Source of the DNA: Geosiphon pyriformis
Taxonomy: Eukaryota; Glomeromycota; Glomeromycetes; Archaeosporales; Geosiphonaceae
Assembly: GCA_016748015.1 (NCBI GenBank)
Contig: JAAOMT010000617.1
Location: 41,925-105,924, forward strand
Reading direction: 5' to 3'
Length of the DNA stretch: 64,000 nucleotides
This document shows positions 42,470 through 54,501 of this stretch, in pieces; position 1 is the first letter of the stretch; each line of letters starts with the position of its first letter. The notes beneath the pieces were generated by a model, which saw only the letters and a program-made list of their open reading frames with translations, was not told the origin of the DNA and searched no databases. Both the position numbers and the translations under genes were made by a program.

Positions 42470-44640
42470 AAGTGGCAAAACCAAAAAGAATAGGGACAAA
42501 CCATTTAAGATTCACTAAATTTTTGTTTCAATATTACTGTTAACATTTGAGATTAATTAACAATTACCTATCAGCAGAATCAGCCTTTAACTTCTATGTC
42601 AATAAAAAAATCTCATATTTGTTCAGAGTACCAATAGAAACCAACTCAGCCAAAAGAAATTTCTACAACAAATTAATTTAAAATACCAGTCTACCAGCAA
42701 ACTATAATTTTACAGCAATTCTCACTGAAATTAATAAAAAAATTAAACATCATATTCAACAAAGATACCCAATTACCTATGCAAACAAAGGCAAAGAAAA
42801 ACTACAAACACTAGCAGTAATACCAACCACTTATTTAGAAGAAAACAAGAGTAAAATCTCCAACCAATCCATCATACTATTATATACTTAGAAGTACTAT
42901 TAACATCTTATTAGTAGGTGTATCCATATTAAATATGACATTAACATTTGGATAACTCCTATTTTAAAGTAAACAAAAGAAAGCAGAATTATTAGGAACC
43001 TATAACAATTACTTTGAAGGATTTAAATCGCAATTGCCAATACTATCAGAATTCTAATTACTGCCACCTCCACCAGATTTTGGAACTGCAAGTCCTTGGG
43101 AGATAATAGCTTCAGAAAAAAAAGAAAAAAAAAAAGAAGATAAAGAATTTAATTACCAAAACCCAATCCTAGAAAATCTGGAAGTTGAAGTTCTGAATAT
43201 TCAAATCCAGCAAACTTCAAACAATTCAAACCCTGAGTTAATTAATTAGCAAAACTTACCTCCAGAAATTGTTATTAATCAACAAACAATTAATTCGATT
43301 GCTGAACAACTTCAACAGCTGTCAATACTACTTTAGCAATTATTTTTTCAACAACAACAACAACAACTAAACTTGGATCCAATGGCCTATGTCTCAATTA
43401 CAAAACTCGAAAAATTCATGGGTAAAGAAGATGATGCCCAAGTATGGCTAAACAATGTTGAAAAAGCCATTGCAACCAACAGATAAAATAATGCCAAAGC
43501 CATGCAAGCCATTTCATACTTTTTTCAGAATACTGCCAACTTATGGTATTAAAGCTTAACCAACAAATCTCAGTATTTCAATGTATTTAAGCTTGCATTC
43601 CTACAATATTTTAGCAATAATAGTAGTATTAACTATCTAGCAAATATCTTCACCACTATCAAACAAGGAGAAACTGAAACAGTTACTACTTATTTAAGAT
43701 GCTTCCACAGAAATCTGCATTAAATTCAGACAATACAGGCTGATTATTTTACAGCACCACAAATCCTAAATCAATTCATTAAAGATCTGTGCAGTAGCAT
43801 CCTCCAATGTGTATTTCCATTGCATCCAGTAAATCTTCAAGCCATTGTTACAAATACAAAAGATTTTGAAGCCACTAAATTAGAGGCTAACTACGTCCAA
43901 GCCATAAATCTAGTTATAAATGGATCATCTGACTTGAATTCCAAATTGAAACAACTCAGTGATTTAATTAATTAGAAATTAGAAAAATACTTAACTGACA
44001 ATTATGCAATTTATTAGCCATCTCAATAATGCAATAATTCTGGAAATGTGAATTGTTCTTAAAATTAGTTGTGTTCTTTAACATCATCCAATCAGCTGTG
44101 GCACCAAGAAATGCATGTTTGCCACAACTGTAGTAAACAAGACCATTTGAGAATTGACTGCTATTCTTATAATAATAATCCACAATTGGGAAACCAATAT
44201 TGAAACCCTGATCGCAGGTTTCAAAACCCAAATCAATACCCAAATCAGAATCAATACTTATCTCATTACACCCAAATAATACAGCAGCCAATTTATTAAC
44301 TATTAGTATATCAAGCTCCAATTTATCAGCTGACAACACCCATTATTTATCAGCCACAGCTGCAAGTAATATACCAGCTCCAACAAATTCAAACACCACC
44401 ATAAAACTTACCTCAAACTAAAACACAAAGGCTAAGAATGATACAACAAAACTGGAGATTGGCAATAGTTGTCCATTAACAAATTCTCAGCTCTTCTACT
44501 CAACAATTAGGAACATGTTCTTGGAATTTGGAGACTAGATACATCCAAAACCCGAATTCTCAACACTATTTAAGCCTCTTAGTAAACCCAAAAAACACTT
44601 CAAACAATTATCAGAAGTCCAATTAAACACAACTATTCAC
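42470..44640 (+). pseudogene. Gag of element H (degenerate)
   Basis: Opens with GTG GCA near 42472. N-terminal domain AESAFNFYVNKKISYLFRV-like (42570-42640), Gln-rich linker, capsid (43380-43860, YLRCFHRNLH-type block), CCHC knuckle (44120-44161, CHNCSKQDHLRIDC) and a Gln/Thr-rich linker. Many TAA/TAG at Gln codons. Confidence 0.78.
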
Positions 44641-45230
44641 TAGCAACATACCTCCAGCCACCATTACCAATAACAAATTACTAGCAGCAATTTTCCTGTT
44701 TGAACTTGAGGAACTGTTATCTATGCCCTTGTTTAGTGGAGCCACTCTTGAAAAAAAACTGATTACCACCATGTACATTAATGCTAAAGTTGATGGCCAT
44801 TCTATTAAACTCATATTAGATAGTAGATTGACAGACAGCATTATCACATAACAACTCATGAACCAATTAGGTTGTCAAGTTGATTATATTGCTAGCACCA
44901 GAATCATAATAATTGATAGAGTGACCAAAACTTCAATTGGAGAAATTGATAACTTATCCATCAAAATCAATGGCATTATAGTACTCATCAAAGTTCTTGT
45001 AATAGAAGCTATATAATATCAAGCACTAGTTGGTAATGACTGGCTAGTCAAAACCAATGCCATGCTTGACTGGAATATGCAAGAACTACAGCTTAGTCAG
45101 GATAGATAACATATAAGAGTGCCAGTCACATGTGACTACTTTAAACCAAACAACACCCCACTAGCACCACTAATTAAAGTCGAGAAAGAAAAAAAAACCT
45201 ATCTGGGAAGCCTACCAAGTCTTGTGGGCT
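44641..45230 (+). pseudogene. Protease of element H
   Basis: LILDSRLTDSIIT replaces LILDSGSASSIIT (Gly lost), QALVGNDWL is intact. Two stops at Gln codons and a frameshift after about 45190. Confidence 0.78.
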
Positions 45231-46057
45231 AACAATGATCACAACAAACTATTACCAATACTATTCTGGAATAACAATAGAAAGAGAAAGCAAAAAAGAG
45301 AACTTACAGAAAATATTAACCAAATATGGTAAACTAATGACAACAGTATCAAGCTGACATCAACTTGGGAGTAGAAAGAGAATAACAAGGGAAAAGGAAA
45401 AAAGAAGAAAAAAAAACCAGTCCCAACCACCATTATTTATAGTCCATACACTTATACTTTACTACAACTGTCTAACTATTGCTAACTGAAACTGGTATGT
45501 GTTAATTATGACAAAAAATTGTCATTAATAGGTGTATGTTGCAGCAACAATGAGGAATATGCCATAGTAACAAAATTCTATTGCCACTTATGCTTTATAG
45601 AATGATTTGGATAACCAAAAAAACAAGGAAAATGGGATAACAAATCTTGTTTTGCCTGTAGAATTATTTTGTCTAACAAAGGAATGTGAAATGATATTCC
45701 TGAGTGTGGAGGGACGTGTGATAAGACATGCCAGTATACCATCCTGATAAATGACTGGATATGCAAAAGAACTTCAATCAATGACACCTGAAAAGAGCGT
45801 TGTGACAGTTGAAAAGATATCCTTATAATGAACATAAAATTTGAAAAATGGTAAGTGCAAAAGCAGAAGATGCGACTACCAGTGAGCTGTTAGAAATTAA
45901 AAATAATCTACTTTTACTGCCTGAACCTGAATATGTCCCCACCTTTGACATCTTTGGCAACATTGAGAATAATCCTGAAAAATTTTATGAGCACTACCAA
46001 TTACTGGCACTTATCAGAGAAGAGCAGAAACAATGCTTGGGAGAAATTAACACCTAA
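45231..46057 (+). pseudogene. Cys-rich region and helical spacer of H
   Basis: The ten-Cys region lies at about 45495-45745: CVNYDKKLSLIGVCC, FYCHLCFIE, KWDNKSCFAC, CDKTCQYTILINDW. The spacer open at 45848-46057 (SELLEIKNNLLLLPEPEYVPTFDIFGNIENNPEKFYEHYQ region) is closely matched in J. The Trp of KWDN is TGG here. Confidence 0.72.
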
Positions 46058-46705
46058 CTATGTGATCATTGTTTGATCTCATGTGATTTTCAATATTGTA
46101 ATGAGTGTAATTTTATCTACAATCGACCACTATGTATAATCTACACAATTCCCAAAGAGAAAAAACCAATCAGCAGCTGTGCATCAAAATTAGAATTAAT
46201 ATTTAATTCTGATTCAAACTCTGACAGCAACAACAATAAAAACAATAGTTCCAGTTCCATTCAAGATGACAATAATAATTACAATAATTCGAACTCTGAT
46301 TTAAACCTTGAACAATATATCATGCTCTCTAATCTTACCAAAGAGCAAGAACTAAGATGGTTTAGCAATAATAATGAAGATATTATGCCAAAATGTGTGC
46401 ATAATACCAATGCAAAGTTTAATCTAAGATATCCAAGAAAAGATGCCATCAAATTGGAACCATATTTATGCACTTGCATTGATCTCAAAGTAGCATTAGA
46501 AATTCTAGCAACAACAATGGTTCAATTAGCATCTAGAAGTAGTTTAGCAAAAAAGGGAATCAATATCAGAGAAGGAATAATTGATGCAAGATATATAGGA
46601 AATATTATTGCTATGCTACAAAATAACTTAGAAAAGACCTATATTATAGAGCCAAATGAAAAGATAGCACAGGCAATATTTCTGCCTCTGGTTAAAGTAG
46701 CTTAA
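46058..46705 (+). CDS. dUTPase segment of H pol (open from 46073)
   Basis: 210 open codons: CxxC module (YCNEC), acidic Asn/Ser linker, then dUTPase motifs 1-4 (AKFNLRY, SRSSLAKKG, GIIDARYIGN with catalytic Asp and Tyr, NEKIAQAIFLPLV). A TAA at a Gln codon ends this piece; motif 5 (EFGSTGR) is in the next one (46715-47170). Motif 1 has Asp-to-Lys/Asn drift (N-A-K-F-N), so activity is doubtful. Confidence 0.85.
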   Translation, partial: LCDHCLISCDFQYCNECNFIYNRPLCIIYTIPKEKKPISSCASKLELIFNSDSNSDSNNNKNNSSSSIQDDNNNYNNSNSDLNLEQYIMLSNLTKEQELRWFSNNNEDIMPKCVHNTNAKFNLRYPRKDAIKLEPYLCTCIDLKVALEILATTMVQLASRSSLAKKGINIREGIIDARYIGNIIAMLQNNLEKTYIIEPNEKIAQAIFLPLVKVA

Positions 46706-46714
46706 TTAGTATTA

Positions 46715-47170
46715 GTGAGAAACAGGGAAAAATTAGGGATTACAGCTAAAGGAATACAAGAATTCGGATCCACAGGTAGAATAAATGTACCAGTTAATAT
46801 GACAGGAGAAAAAATTGTTAACAAAAGAGAAATTATTTCCACCTGTCAATCAATTTTTATTCCATCATATAATCAGTATATGGTAGTTATAAAAAGAAAA
46901 GTAAAAAATCAGATTCAGATTTTTAAGGCAAAAGCAACACTGTGTGAATCAGGAAAGATTGGATTAGTCAATTTACACATACCAGCCAAAAACTACAGTT
47001 ACATAAAAATTTTCATTTACAACAATACAGAAGACATCATCGAGATACCAGAAGGAACCACTATTGGATATTTAATCACCAAAATTGAAAAACAATCACC
47101 AAACCATATTTCAGACTTTTCACAATTGTGTGGATATGTAGATATTATATCTCAAACAATATACAGATGA
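46715..47170 (+). pseudogene. dUTPase motif 5 and beta-rich linker of H
   Basis: 151 open codons. EFGSTGRIN closes the dUTPase domain, and ISTCQSIFIPSYNQYM shows the Gln codon that is TAA in Y/C. The linker then has IKIFIYNNTED and EGTTIGYLITKIE. This piece shows that dUTPase and linker were one continuous frame. Confidence 0.82.
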
Positions 47171-48225
47171 AAAAAATGTTATCTGTTTCAACCAGAACAA
47201 TTGGAACAGATGAATTTGGGGAATTTAGACCCATTACAATATATGCAGCTCAAGATGCTATTCAACAACTTCAACAATATCTTTGCCAGTGAAAATAAAT
47301 TTGACAGAACTAACATAATCTAGCATTAGATTAAAACTGAAGATGCAATGCCAATCAAACAAAGAGCATATTAAATACCACCTACTAGCCATAAGATCAT
47401 TCATTAAAAAATCAACTAGATGCTTGACAATGGACTAATTTAGTCATCAATGAGCCCATGGTCATTACCAGTAGTATTAGTCTATAAAAAAATGGAAAAT
47501 TTTGCTTTTGTGTGAATTACTGAAAACTGAATGAAGTAACCAAAGATAATAGCTACCTGGCTCCAAAGATCCAAGAACTTTTCGATGCTTTTGAAGGAAA
47601 AAAATGGTTCTACTCTGAATTTAGACAGTAGTTATTAGCAAGTAGTCATAAAACCAGAAGACAAGAAAAAAACAGCTTTCACAATTCGAAAAAAAAATTT
47701 TGAATTTGAAGTTATGCCATTTGGCTTAATAAATGCACCAGCAACATTTCAATGACTTATAGAAATTGTTTATACTAGACTGCTATGGAAATCAGTAGTC
47801 ATATATTTGGATAACACTAATGTGTTTTCCAAAACATTTGATAATTATCTATACCATCTTCAACAAATATTTTAAAGACTAAAAAAAACTGAATTAAAAT
47901 TAAATACAACCAAGTGTTTCTTTGAAAAAACTGAACTCAAGTTTTTGGGATATGTTGTAAGCAAAGACAGTATCAAAATGGATCCAGACAAGATTAAAGT
48001 AGTCAAGAACTTTCCAGTACCAATTAACTTGACAGAATTAAGGGCATTCTTAGAATTTGCTGGATACTATCACCACTTTATCAAAGATTTTTTAAACTGG
48101 TCCAGCCATTACACTAGCTTCAATCAAAAAACACCAAGTATGAATAGACAAAAAACCAACAAGAAGCTTTCAACATATTAAGAAGAAAACTTATTCAAGC
48201 TCTAGTGTTAATGTATCCAGATCAC
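47171..48225 (+). pseudogene. Reverse transcriptase of H
   Basis: LLQPEQLEQMN-type start decayed to CYLFQPEQLEQMN, fingers with several stops, motif B EVMPFGLINAPATFQ, YLDN box at 47804-47815, then KCFFEKTELKFLGYVVS (open 47945-48181). Frame breaks near 47610-47700. Confidence 0.8.
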
Positions 48226-48610
48226 AGCAAACCATTCATTATTATTACTGATGCATTAGGCCAAGCATTGGAAGCAGTATTGTTGTAGAGAGGACTAAAT
48301 AAAAGAAAACATCCAGTAGCATATGCCAGCCAAAATTTGAGTCCAACAGAAAAAAACTATAAAACATTAGCATTAGAACACTTAGCCATCTATTGGGCAG
48401 TATTGAAATAGAAAAAATACTTAAGCTAAAAATTTGACATATACATGGATCATAAAGAATTGATTTTAATTCAAAAGCAAGAGTTTGGAAATGATTGCCA
48501 TGCCAGATAAAAAATAGAACTTTCACTATTTAATTATACAGTACATTACAAAAAAGGAAAAAAAAATAGAAATGCTAACAGATTGTTACGGATGAGACAA
48601 ATCTAAAAAC
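48226..48610 (+). pseudogene. RNase H of H
   Basis: IIITDALGQAL keeps the first Asp, then EHLAIYWAVLK; MDHKEL (Tyr-Thr-Asp region decayed) and RNANRLLRMR. Several stops. Confidence 0.7.
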
Positions 48611-49800
48611 ATTTTAACCTAAAAATATAACAAAAGATAAATATACAAAAATACCAACAACTCCAACATTATATAAATACCCAATTGTTCAAGAAGAAAT
48701 TATCTCAAAAAAAACAAAACAACATAAAACAACAATCAAAATATTTTATCAACCAACTAAAGTAATTAAAGAACCAAAAAAAGAAACAATATTGTTTAAC
48801 ATGTATTTAGATCTAAAAGTAGGACATTTTTATAAAAAAGCAACCATAGAAAGAACCAGAAAAAAATATTATTGGCTATTTATATATTAAGACATCATCT
48901 AATATGTTCAAAATTGTGATGCTTATTAGAGAAAAAGAGGAACAAAATCCAGTAAACCATTAAGACCAATCAAAATGGGACAACTATTTGATTACATTGG
49001 AATTAACCTAGTCAGACTATTAACTATAACCAGCAGAGGCAACAGATATATTGCAGTAGCCATGAACTATCTTACAAAATGGCCAGAAGCAAAAGCCATT
49101 TAAAGAACAGATGCAGAATCCATTGCCAAATTTGTTTATTAAGATTTAATCTGTCAATACAGATGTCCAAAAGAACTATTATCTGACCAAGGAATTTATT
49201 TTGTAAATAAAACATTGGCAGAATTAAGTCAACAATTTAGGATAAAAAGACCATTATTATCACCATATTATCCACAAACCAATAGGCTAGTAGAAAGATT
49301 TAATAGAACATTGTGTAAAGCAATTGCCAAAATCAGCCAAAAAAACCAAGAAAAATAAGATTTGTTTATACCATCAGTATTATTTGCTTATTAGACAATG
49401 AAGCAAGACACTACATAAGCAACACTATTTGAATTAGTATATGGTAGAACAGCAACATTACCAGTTAAGATAGAAGTACAAACATATCCAATAGAACCAA
49501 TAATAAAAGACAATTTCCAAAGAACATTGTTGAAAAAAACATATAACTTAATAAAGACACTAGAAAACAAATGGCAAAGAGCAACTGATAACATCCAAAA
49601 GTCACAAAAAAAACAAAAAAAACTAGTTAAATTCAAGATTGGAGACAAAGTACTTCTACATCATACCAAAGCAGAGAAACAATGGAATGGAAAATTTGAC
49701 CCCAAATAGGATGGACCATTTTACATAGAAAAAATTCTTGAAAATAGAGCTTATAAATTAAGATGGAACAACAAAATTTTAGTTAAAGCAGCATATGGTG
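48611..49800 (+). pseudogene. Integrase of H (degenerate)
   Basis: Zinc region YLDLKVGHFYKKATIERTRKKYYW, then IGINLVRLL (Asp to Asn), LLSDQGIYFVNKTL and NRLVERFNR with the Glu. Stops at Gln and Trp codons. The tail is open at 49527-49709. Confidence 0.75.
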
Positions 49801-50634
49801 ATTGACTAAAACCATACCACTATATAGTATTATTATTTACCAATAATATTTCACAACTGGGAGTACAATGAATACTAGTCCAACCAAATAAGATTCCATA
49901 AGATCTGGAATCAATCATAGTTATTGAACCAAACATGTCAAATTGAACAACCAAAAAAATATATAAAGACACAGTATACACAACAAAAGCAACAAAAAAA
50001 ATGGAAATACCAAACCATATTCACACTTTAGTTCAACAATTGTTTCAGACTTTAAGTCAATAGCAAGTAAACATGGAAATTATTATCAACAATCAAACAA
50101 TCTGTTATCAAAACATTAAACAAAAAGGGAAAAGTACATTATACCAGCAACCACAAAAACAATCAATAAATTGGTTAGATAAAATAGTAAAGAAAGTAAA
50201 AAACACTTTTGAAAAGATAACCATCATAGTTCCAACAGAAAAACTGGCAAAAAAAAATTGGAACCAATAGATAGACCAACTTCTAATACCATATTGCTAC
50301 TACTAATTGGGACAAAAAGTAGATATCTAAAAGTTATATCTTGACAAATCCAAGAGAATTTTTAATTAAGAGATAATCCAGAATATTGAAGACATTATCA
50401 AAAAGAAAACAAACTTGACACTATACATTAGGACTATTTATCAACTACACACTATATTTCAAAACTACCCAAAAGTATTGTTACATTTTGAGATAAAAAC
50501 AATAACCATCAACCAATGGAGAAGAATAAACAACTCACAAATTAAAAAAATAAAGAGTAGAGTAGAACAGATGCTATTTGAAAAAGAAGTATTCAACATA
50601 ATTCAAAATGAAAATTTTAATAGAGCTCAATATT
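49801..50634 (+). pseudogene. C-terminal extension of H pol
   Basis: Same extension as in Y and J. Open pieces at 50073-50270 and 50415-50636 end in NRAQY-stop. Blocks LVQQLFQTLSQ and IRTIYQLHTIFQNYPKVLLH match Y and J. Confidence 0.7.
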
Positions 50635-50649
50635 AAAAGGAGAAAATAA
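50635..50649 (+). other. Polypurine tract of H
   Basis: AAAAGGAGAAAATAA immediately before TATTAC (decayed TGTTAC) of the 3' LTR. Confidence 0.85.
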
Positions 50650-51274
50650 TATTACTTATAAAGAAAAACAGATATTGAAAATAGTAGACCAATAAGAGAG
50701 TAGTAGTTAGCATGTGAGCACACTGCTCAGCAATATGAAACAATATCAAAAATTACAGCACATCATTCAGCAATGTAGAGCATTGTTAGAAATTATGGCA
50801 CATTGCTTAGCAATGTAAGTATTGCTCAAGAAATTATAGCATATTGCTTGGGAATGTGAGCAATTTTGTAGAACATAAATTAAGTATATATAGTGGTAGC
50901 ATTAAAAGCAAAAAAGACAGACCTCTTAGTTTAGATTTGATCTAAGCAACTTTTCCATTCACAAATATTAATAAATAATTATTTACTATCTCAATTTATT
51001 TCCTACTATTAATACTTCATGTTAATAGTAATTGATACTTAACTACATTGGAACAATAGCTCTTGATTATGGCTATTGACAGAATACTAATGTGCAAATT
51101 ATTTTGGCTTATTTTCTTATTTTTTTTCTTGCTTTATTTTTGTTGTTATTTTGCTAACTTGATTAAAAAGAATTACACATGGAGGTACTAATGTCAGGAT
51201 ATAGCACTAGTAAAAGACTTAGGAATAAGGATAGACACTCAGAATTGAAGATATCTTACCAGAAGGATTACCAG
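50650..51274 (+). repeat. 3' LTR of element H, part 1
   Basis: 625 bp including U3 repeats (50710-50870), TATA box (near 50888) and hairpins. Cut by a solo LTR at 51275; continues at 52096-52304. Confidence 0.88.
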
Positions 51275-52095
51275 TGTTACAAGTGATTATTTGGGGTCTT
51301 AAATCAAATAACAAACTTGTAACTTGGTGTTCAATTGCTATGTTAATGTTGGTTTCTGAAGATCTTGTTGATCTGAAGATTTCATTGTAGAGTTTTTTGT
51401 ATAATAGACAGAGATTTAATTGTTGTCTTTCCAGTAGCTTCCCAGAATCCCAATTCCATCAAATTTTTTTCTCAGTGTGGTGGCTGGTAATCTGGCAGTG
51501 ATGCTCTTCTGGTAAGCTAACCATTAATATATATAATTCTTATACCCTTCCTTTGGGGTCTTTTACCAGGCTATCCTTGATATCAATAACTCAGTGCTTA
51601 ATCTTTAATCAATTAGTAACTCCAAAAAAAATAACAAAAAAATAAAAATAAAAATAAAAAAAAATAAAAAAACAATTAAAAGCAATTGCAAATTAGTATC
51701 TTATCAATAGCCATGATCAAAAGCTATTGTTCTAGTGTAGTTAAGTATTACTTGCTATTAACATGTAGTATTAATAGTGGAGAGTAAATTAAGATAACAA
51801 ATAGTTATTTATTGATGTGGAAGGTTGTTTAGAACAAATCTAAACTAGGAGGTCTGTCTTTTCTACTTCTAATGCTACTGCTATATATACATAATTGAGA
51901 TTTCTTAATTCCTCAATTCTTTACACCAGGAATCTTGGAATTTCTGGAATCCTGCAATTCTTTTTGAGAAGAATCCTGGAATTCTGGAATCCTGCAATTC
52001 TTCTTGAGAAGAATCCTGGAATTCTACATTTACTATAGCTACTTCTGATTGGCTAATTTATATTCTAATATATTTCTTATATTCTATGAGAAACA
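51275..52095 (-). repeat. Solo LTR in H 3' LTR
   Basis: 821 bp, minus orientation, TGTTAC...GAAACA (last repeat decayed), GGAATTCC-type U3 repeats at 51925-52025. TSD CCAG (51271-51274) and TTGG (52096-52099). The intact H 5' LTR reads CCGG there, so both copies lost the CpG in opposite ways. Confidence 0.87.
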
Positions 52096-52304
52096 TTGGC
52101 CATTATGCTGAGAAAAAAATTGACAAAACTGTGGTTTTGGAAAACTATGAATAAAACTATCAATTAAATCTCTGTTTATTATACAATAGACTCAATCAAA
52201 ACTTTCAAATACAAACAACCTACAGATATTACCAACATCATCAATTAAATACCAAATTGCGAGTTTGTTATTTAATTTGAGACCCCAAATAATCACTTGT
52301 AATA
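52096..52304 (+). repeat. 3' LTR of element H, part 2
   Basis: Continues the H LTR (GGCCATTATGCTGAGAAAAA) to GTAATA, then TSD TCTT 52305-52308 and element D. Confidence 0.88.
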
Positions 52305-52690
52305 TCTTCTAGCACAATTGGAAAAACAATCCAAAATATTTTGCCCATAGACAAAAATCTGTTATATAAAAGGCAATTAGAACTCTATAGTTATTTTAAA
52401 AAAATCATAGAGGATATAAAACTTATAAAGAAAACAACTTCAGAAATACAGGCAGAAATTTTGAGTATTATACAGTTAGATGTTCCAAAAGTTTTAACTA
52501 TTGTTAAAAGAGCCAAAACTCTAATACAAAGATTTGATCTCTTAAATACAAAACTTATTTTACCTTAAGTGTTATATATTCTATTTACAAAAGACTTCAA
52601 CAAACTAGTTAGCTTTGAGTTAGATAAAACTCTTTAAATAGATTACACCATAAATAGCTTGATTTTGCTAGAGCTCAATCTCTTTAAAAA
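52305..52690 (+). pseudogene. Post-integrase region of D, part 2
   Basis: Continues D after H. An open piece at 52341-52568 (75 codons) is Lys/Ile/Leu-rich and predicted coiled coil. It ends near a purine-rich AAAAAGGATGA tract (52686-52696) directly before the D 3' LTR. Function unknown; its place is that of the C-terminal extension of the other family, but no clear similarity is seen. Confidence 0.55.
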
Positions 52691-52696
52691 GGATGA

Positions 52697-53259
52697 TGTT
52701 ATAATTGAAACTTATACTTCTTATTAATTATTAACCATTTTTGATAGTTATATAAGCAATGAATTTTTTAGCTATAGAAATGCATGTAAGAATAAAAGAA
52801 ATAAAATAACAACTTTTATCTTAATTATTCTCTTATTGCTAATTCCTTTTTTCTACTTTTAAGTATCTAAACATTTTGGAATAAAAAATTATTTGTTGGC
52901 ATTTACTTACCCTTTTCCTAACTTGTATAATTATAGTATTTTGAAGATTATTGAATAAAATGTGACTAAAGAGTACATTTAATACTTGATATTGAATTCT
53001 AAGAGTGCTAATGTAAGGCATAAAATTATATCAGTGTGTAATTATTTGTTAACAGTATGGACTATCTCTCTACCTTTAGATTTCTTAATTACTTTTTGAA
53101 AAGTATAGCGACTAAAATATTTTATGAGACTAATCTTGCATATTGAATTCTTACTCATTTAATTTGTTTCTTAAAGTTAAAATCTCTTTGATTATTTTTA
53201 TCATTCTACAATCCTGTTCTCTCTTGCTATTTGTTAGCTTATTACTCCAACTCATAACA
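52697..53259 (+). repeat. 3' LTR of element D (563 bp)
   Basis: TGTTAT...ATAACA. About 110 bp shorter than the 5' LTR because the U3 tandem block is missing; the rest aligns well. TATATAAG near 52751. TSD GTAT at 53260-53263. Confidence 0.85.
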
Positions 53260-53992
53260 GTATAATAGACAAAGATTCAATAATTGTGTCAGTAGCCTCT
53301 TAAAATGATTATTCTGTCAAATTTCTTTTTTTAGCATAATGACCAGTTTATTTTGGCAGTTATGTCCTTTTAATAAGCTATCTATTAATTTATAATTTCT
53401 ATACCCTTATTTCTGAGTCTTTTACCAGACTATTTTTGACATCAATTACTTAGTGCTTAATTTTTTTAATCTGTTAATAAGTTAACACAACAAAAAAAAA
53501 TAAAAAAAAATAAAAAAAAAATAAGAAATTAGTATTCTGTCAATAGCCATAATCAAAAGCTATTGTTCCAATATGATTAAGTATTAAATGTTATTAACAT
53601 AAAGTGTTGATAAATAGAAAAGTGATTAGATTTTTAATCAAGCAGTAATAATATGGGTTGGATGATAATAAATATGTTTTTATTTGTAATTGTGTTAATG
53701 AATTCACTTTGGTTAATATTAACTATCTGTAAAGTGAGAGTTAATTAAAAGATAAAAAAAAGAATGTTAACTTGGAACTGAACTAAAATTGGAATAATTT
53801 TCTTGTTTCTAATACTACTGTTATATATAAATATTTTGTATTATATAAGATTCCTAGAATTCTACAATTTTTTTAATAGAATTCTAGAATTCTGCAATTT
53901 TTTTAAAAGAATTTTGGAATTTCTCTATTACTATGTCTGCTTTTAATTGGTTATTTTTTTAACTATAATATTCCTAATTTCTATAAGTAACA
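53260..53992 (-). repeat. 5' LTR of element K, part 2
   Basis: Rest of the K LTR after D, including T/A-rich tract, U3 repeats (53855-53925) and GTAACA end. The right flank GCAT (53993-53996) is the K TSD. Confidence 0.86.
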
Positions 53993-54501
53993 GCATAATG
54001 TGTTACATATTTCTTCTTAACCAAAAATATTTTTTTATATTTTTTTGTTGAATAGTATTTCTCTGTAAGTAAAACATGGTTTGTTGTTTCACTTTCTCTG
54101 TTGTTTTGAGTAACCAAAATGTTTTCTATAATATGCTTTACAGTAGTAATAGGTATATGTTTTATAGTTTTTTTTAGGTAAGATTCAAGTTTTTATGAAG
54201 AAATGCTTTTTCTTGTAGTTTTTGTATTTGAGTAAAATATAGAGTGGTTTTTTTTTGGTTCTACTAAGTATAGAATATGTCAACTGTTATTTGTTTTTTC
54301 TGTGAAAGTAGTGACTTGCAGTTTGTCTTCTTTTTTTCCTTTTTTCTTGTCATTCCAAAAAAATATTGGTAATAACTTATTGTGTTTGTTTTCAGTCTAT
54401 AAGATTTGATAAGCTTTTCAAATAGGTTTGTTTATTTTTTCTTTAAATTTTATCAGTGGTTGTTATTAAGTTGTTTTAAAATGACTACAAATAATTAATA
54501 C
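53993..54501 (-). pseudogene. Element E, fragment 2: Cys-rich region to protease
   Basis: Continues fragment 1 (21450) across K. On the minus strand it covers the charged spacer after protease and the ten-Cys region, heavily decayed. It is interrupted at 54501 by J. Confidence 0.72.

Larger units (their letters stand above)
41582..52304 (+). mobile_element. Element H: gypsy-dUTPase element in D
   Basis: A complete but broken plus-strand element. LTRs are 41582-42411 and 50650-52304 (the latter split by a solo LTR), TSD TCTT/TCTT. After removing the solo LTR and its TSD the 3' LTR is 830 bp, exactly the length of the 5' LTR. Full order of gag, protease, Cys-rich, dUTPase, RT, RNase H, integrase, extension. 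Confidence 0.88.
33855..53259 (+). mobile_element. Element D: different gypsy lineage, no dUTPase
   Basis: A plus-strand element with LTRs 33855-34527 and 52697-53259 and TSD GTAT/GTAT in K's 5' LTR. Order: gag with CCHC knuckle, protease, Cys-containing spacer, RT, RNase H, integrase, extension. There is no dUTPase and no ten-Cys region. Its integrase and RT are gypsy-type but well diverged from the other elements (YLND here is a decayed YLDD). Two later insertions split it: a solo LTR (36603-37673) and H (41582-52304). Confidence 0.85.
21451..53992 (-). mobile_element. Element K: gypsy-dUTPase element holding F and D
   Basis: K runs from its 5' LTR (33695-33854 plus 53260-53992, split by D) to its 3' LTR (21451-22415). 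The two LTRs share a subfamily sequence not found in the others here. TSD GTAT/GCAT around 21450 and 53993; the uninterrupted site in E would read TTGGCATAATG, as related copies do. Internal K sequence is at 22416 to about 23816 and 29893-33694; the middle was replaced by F and a deletion. Confidence 0.82.
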
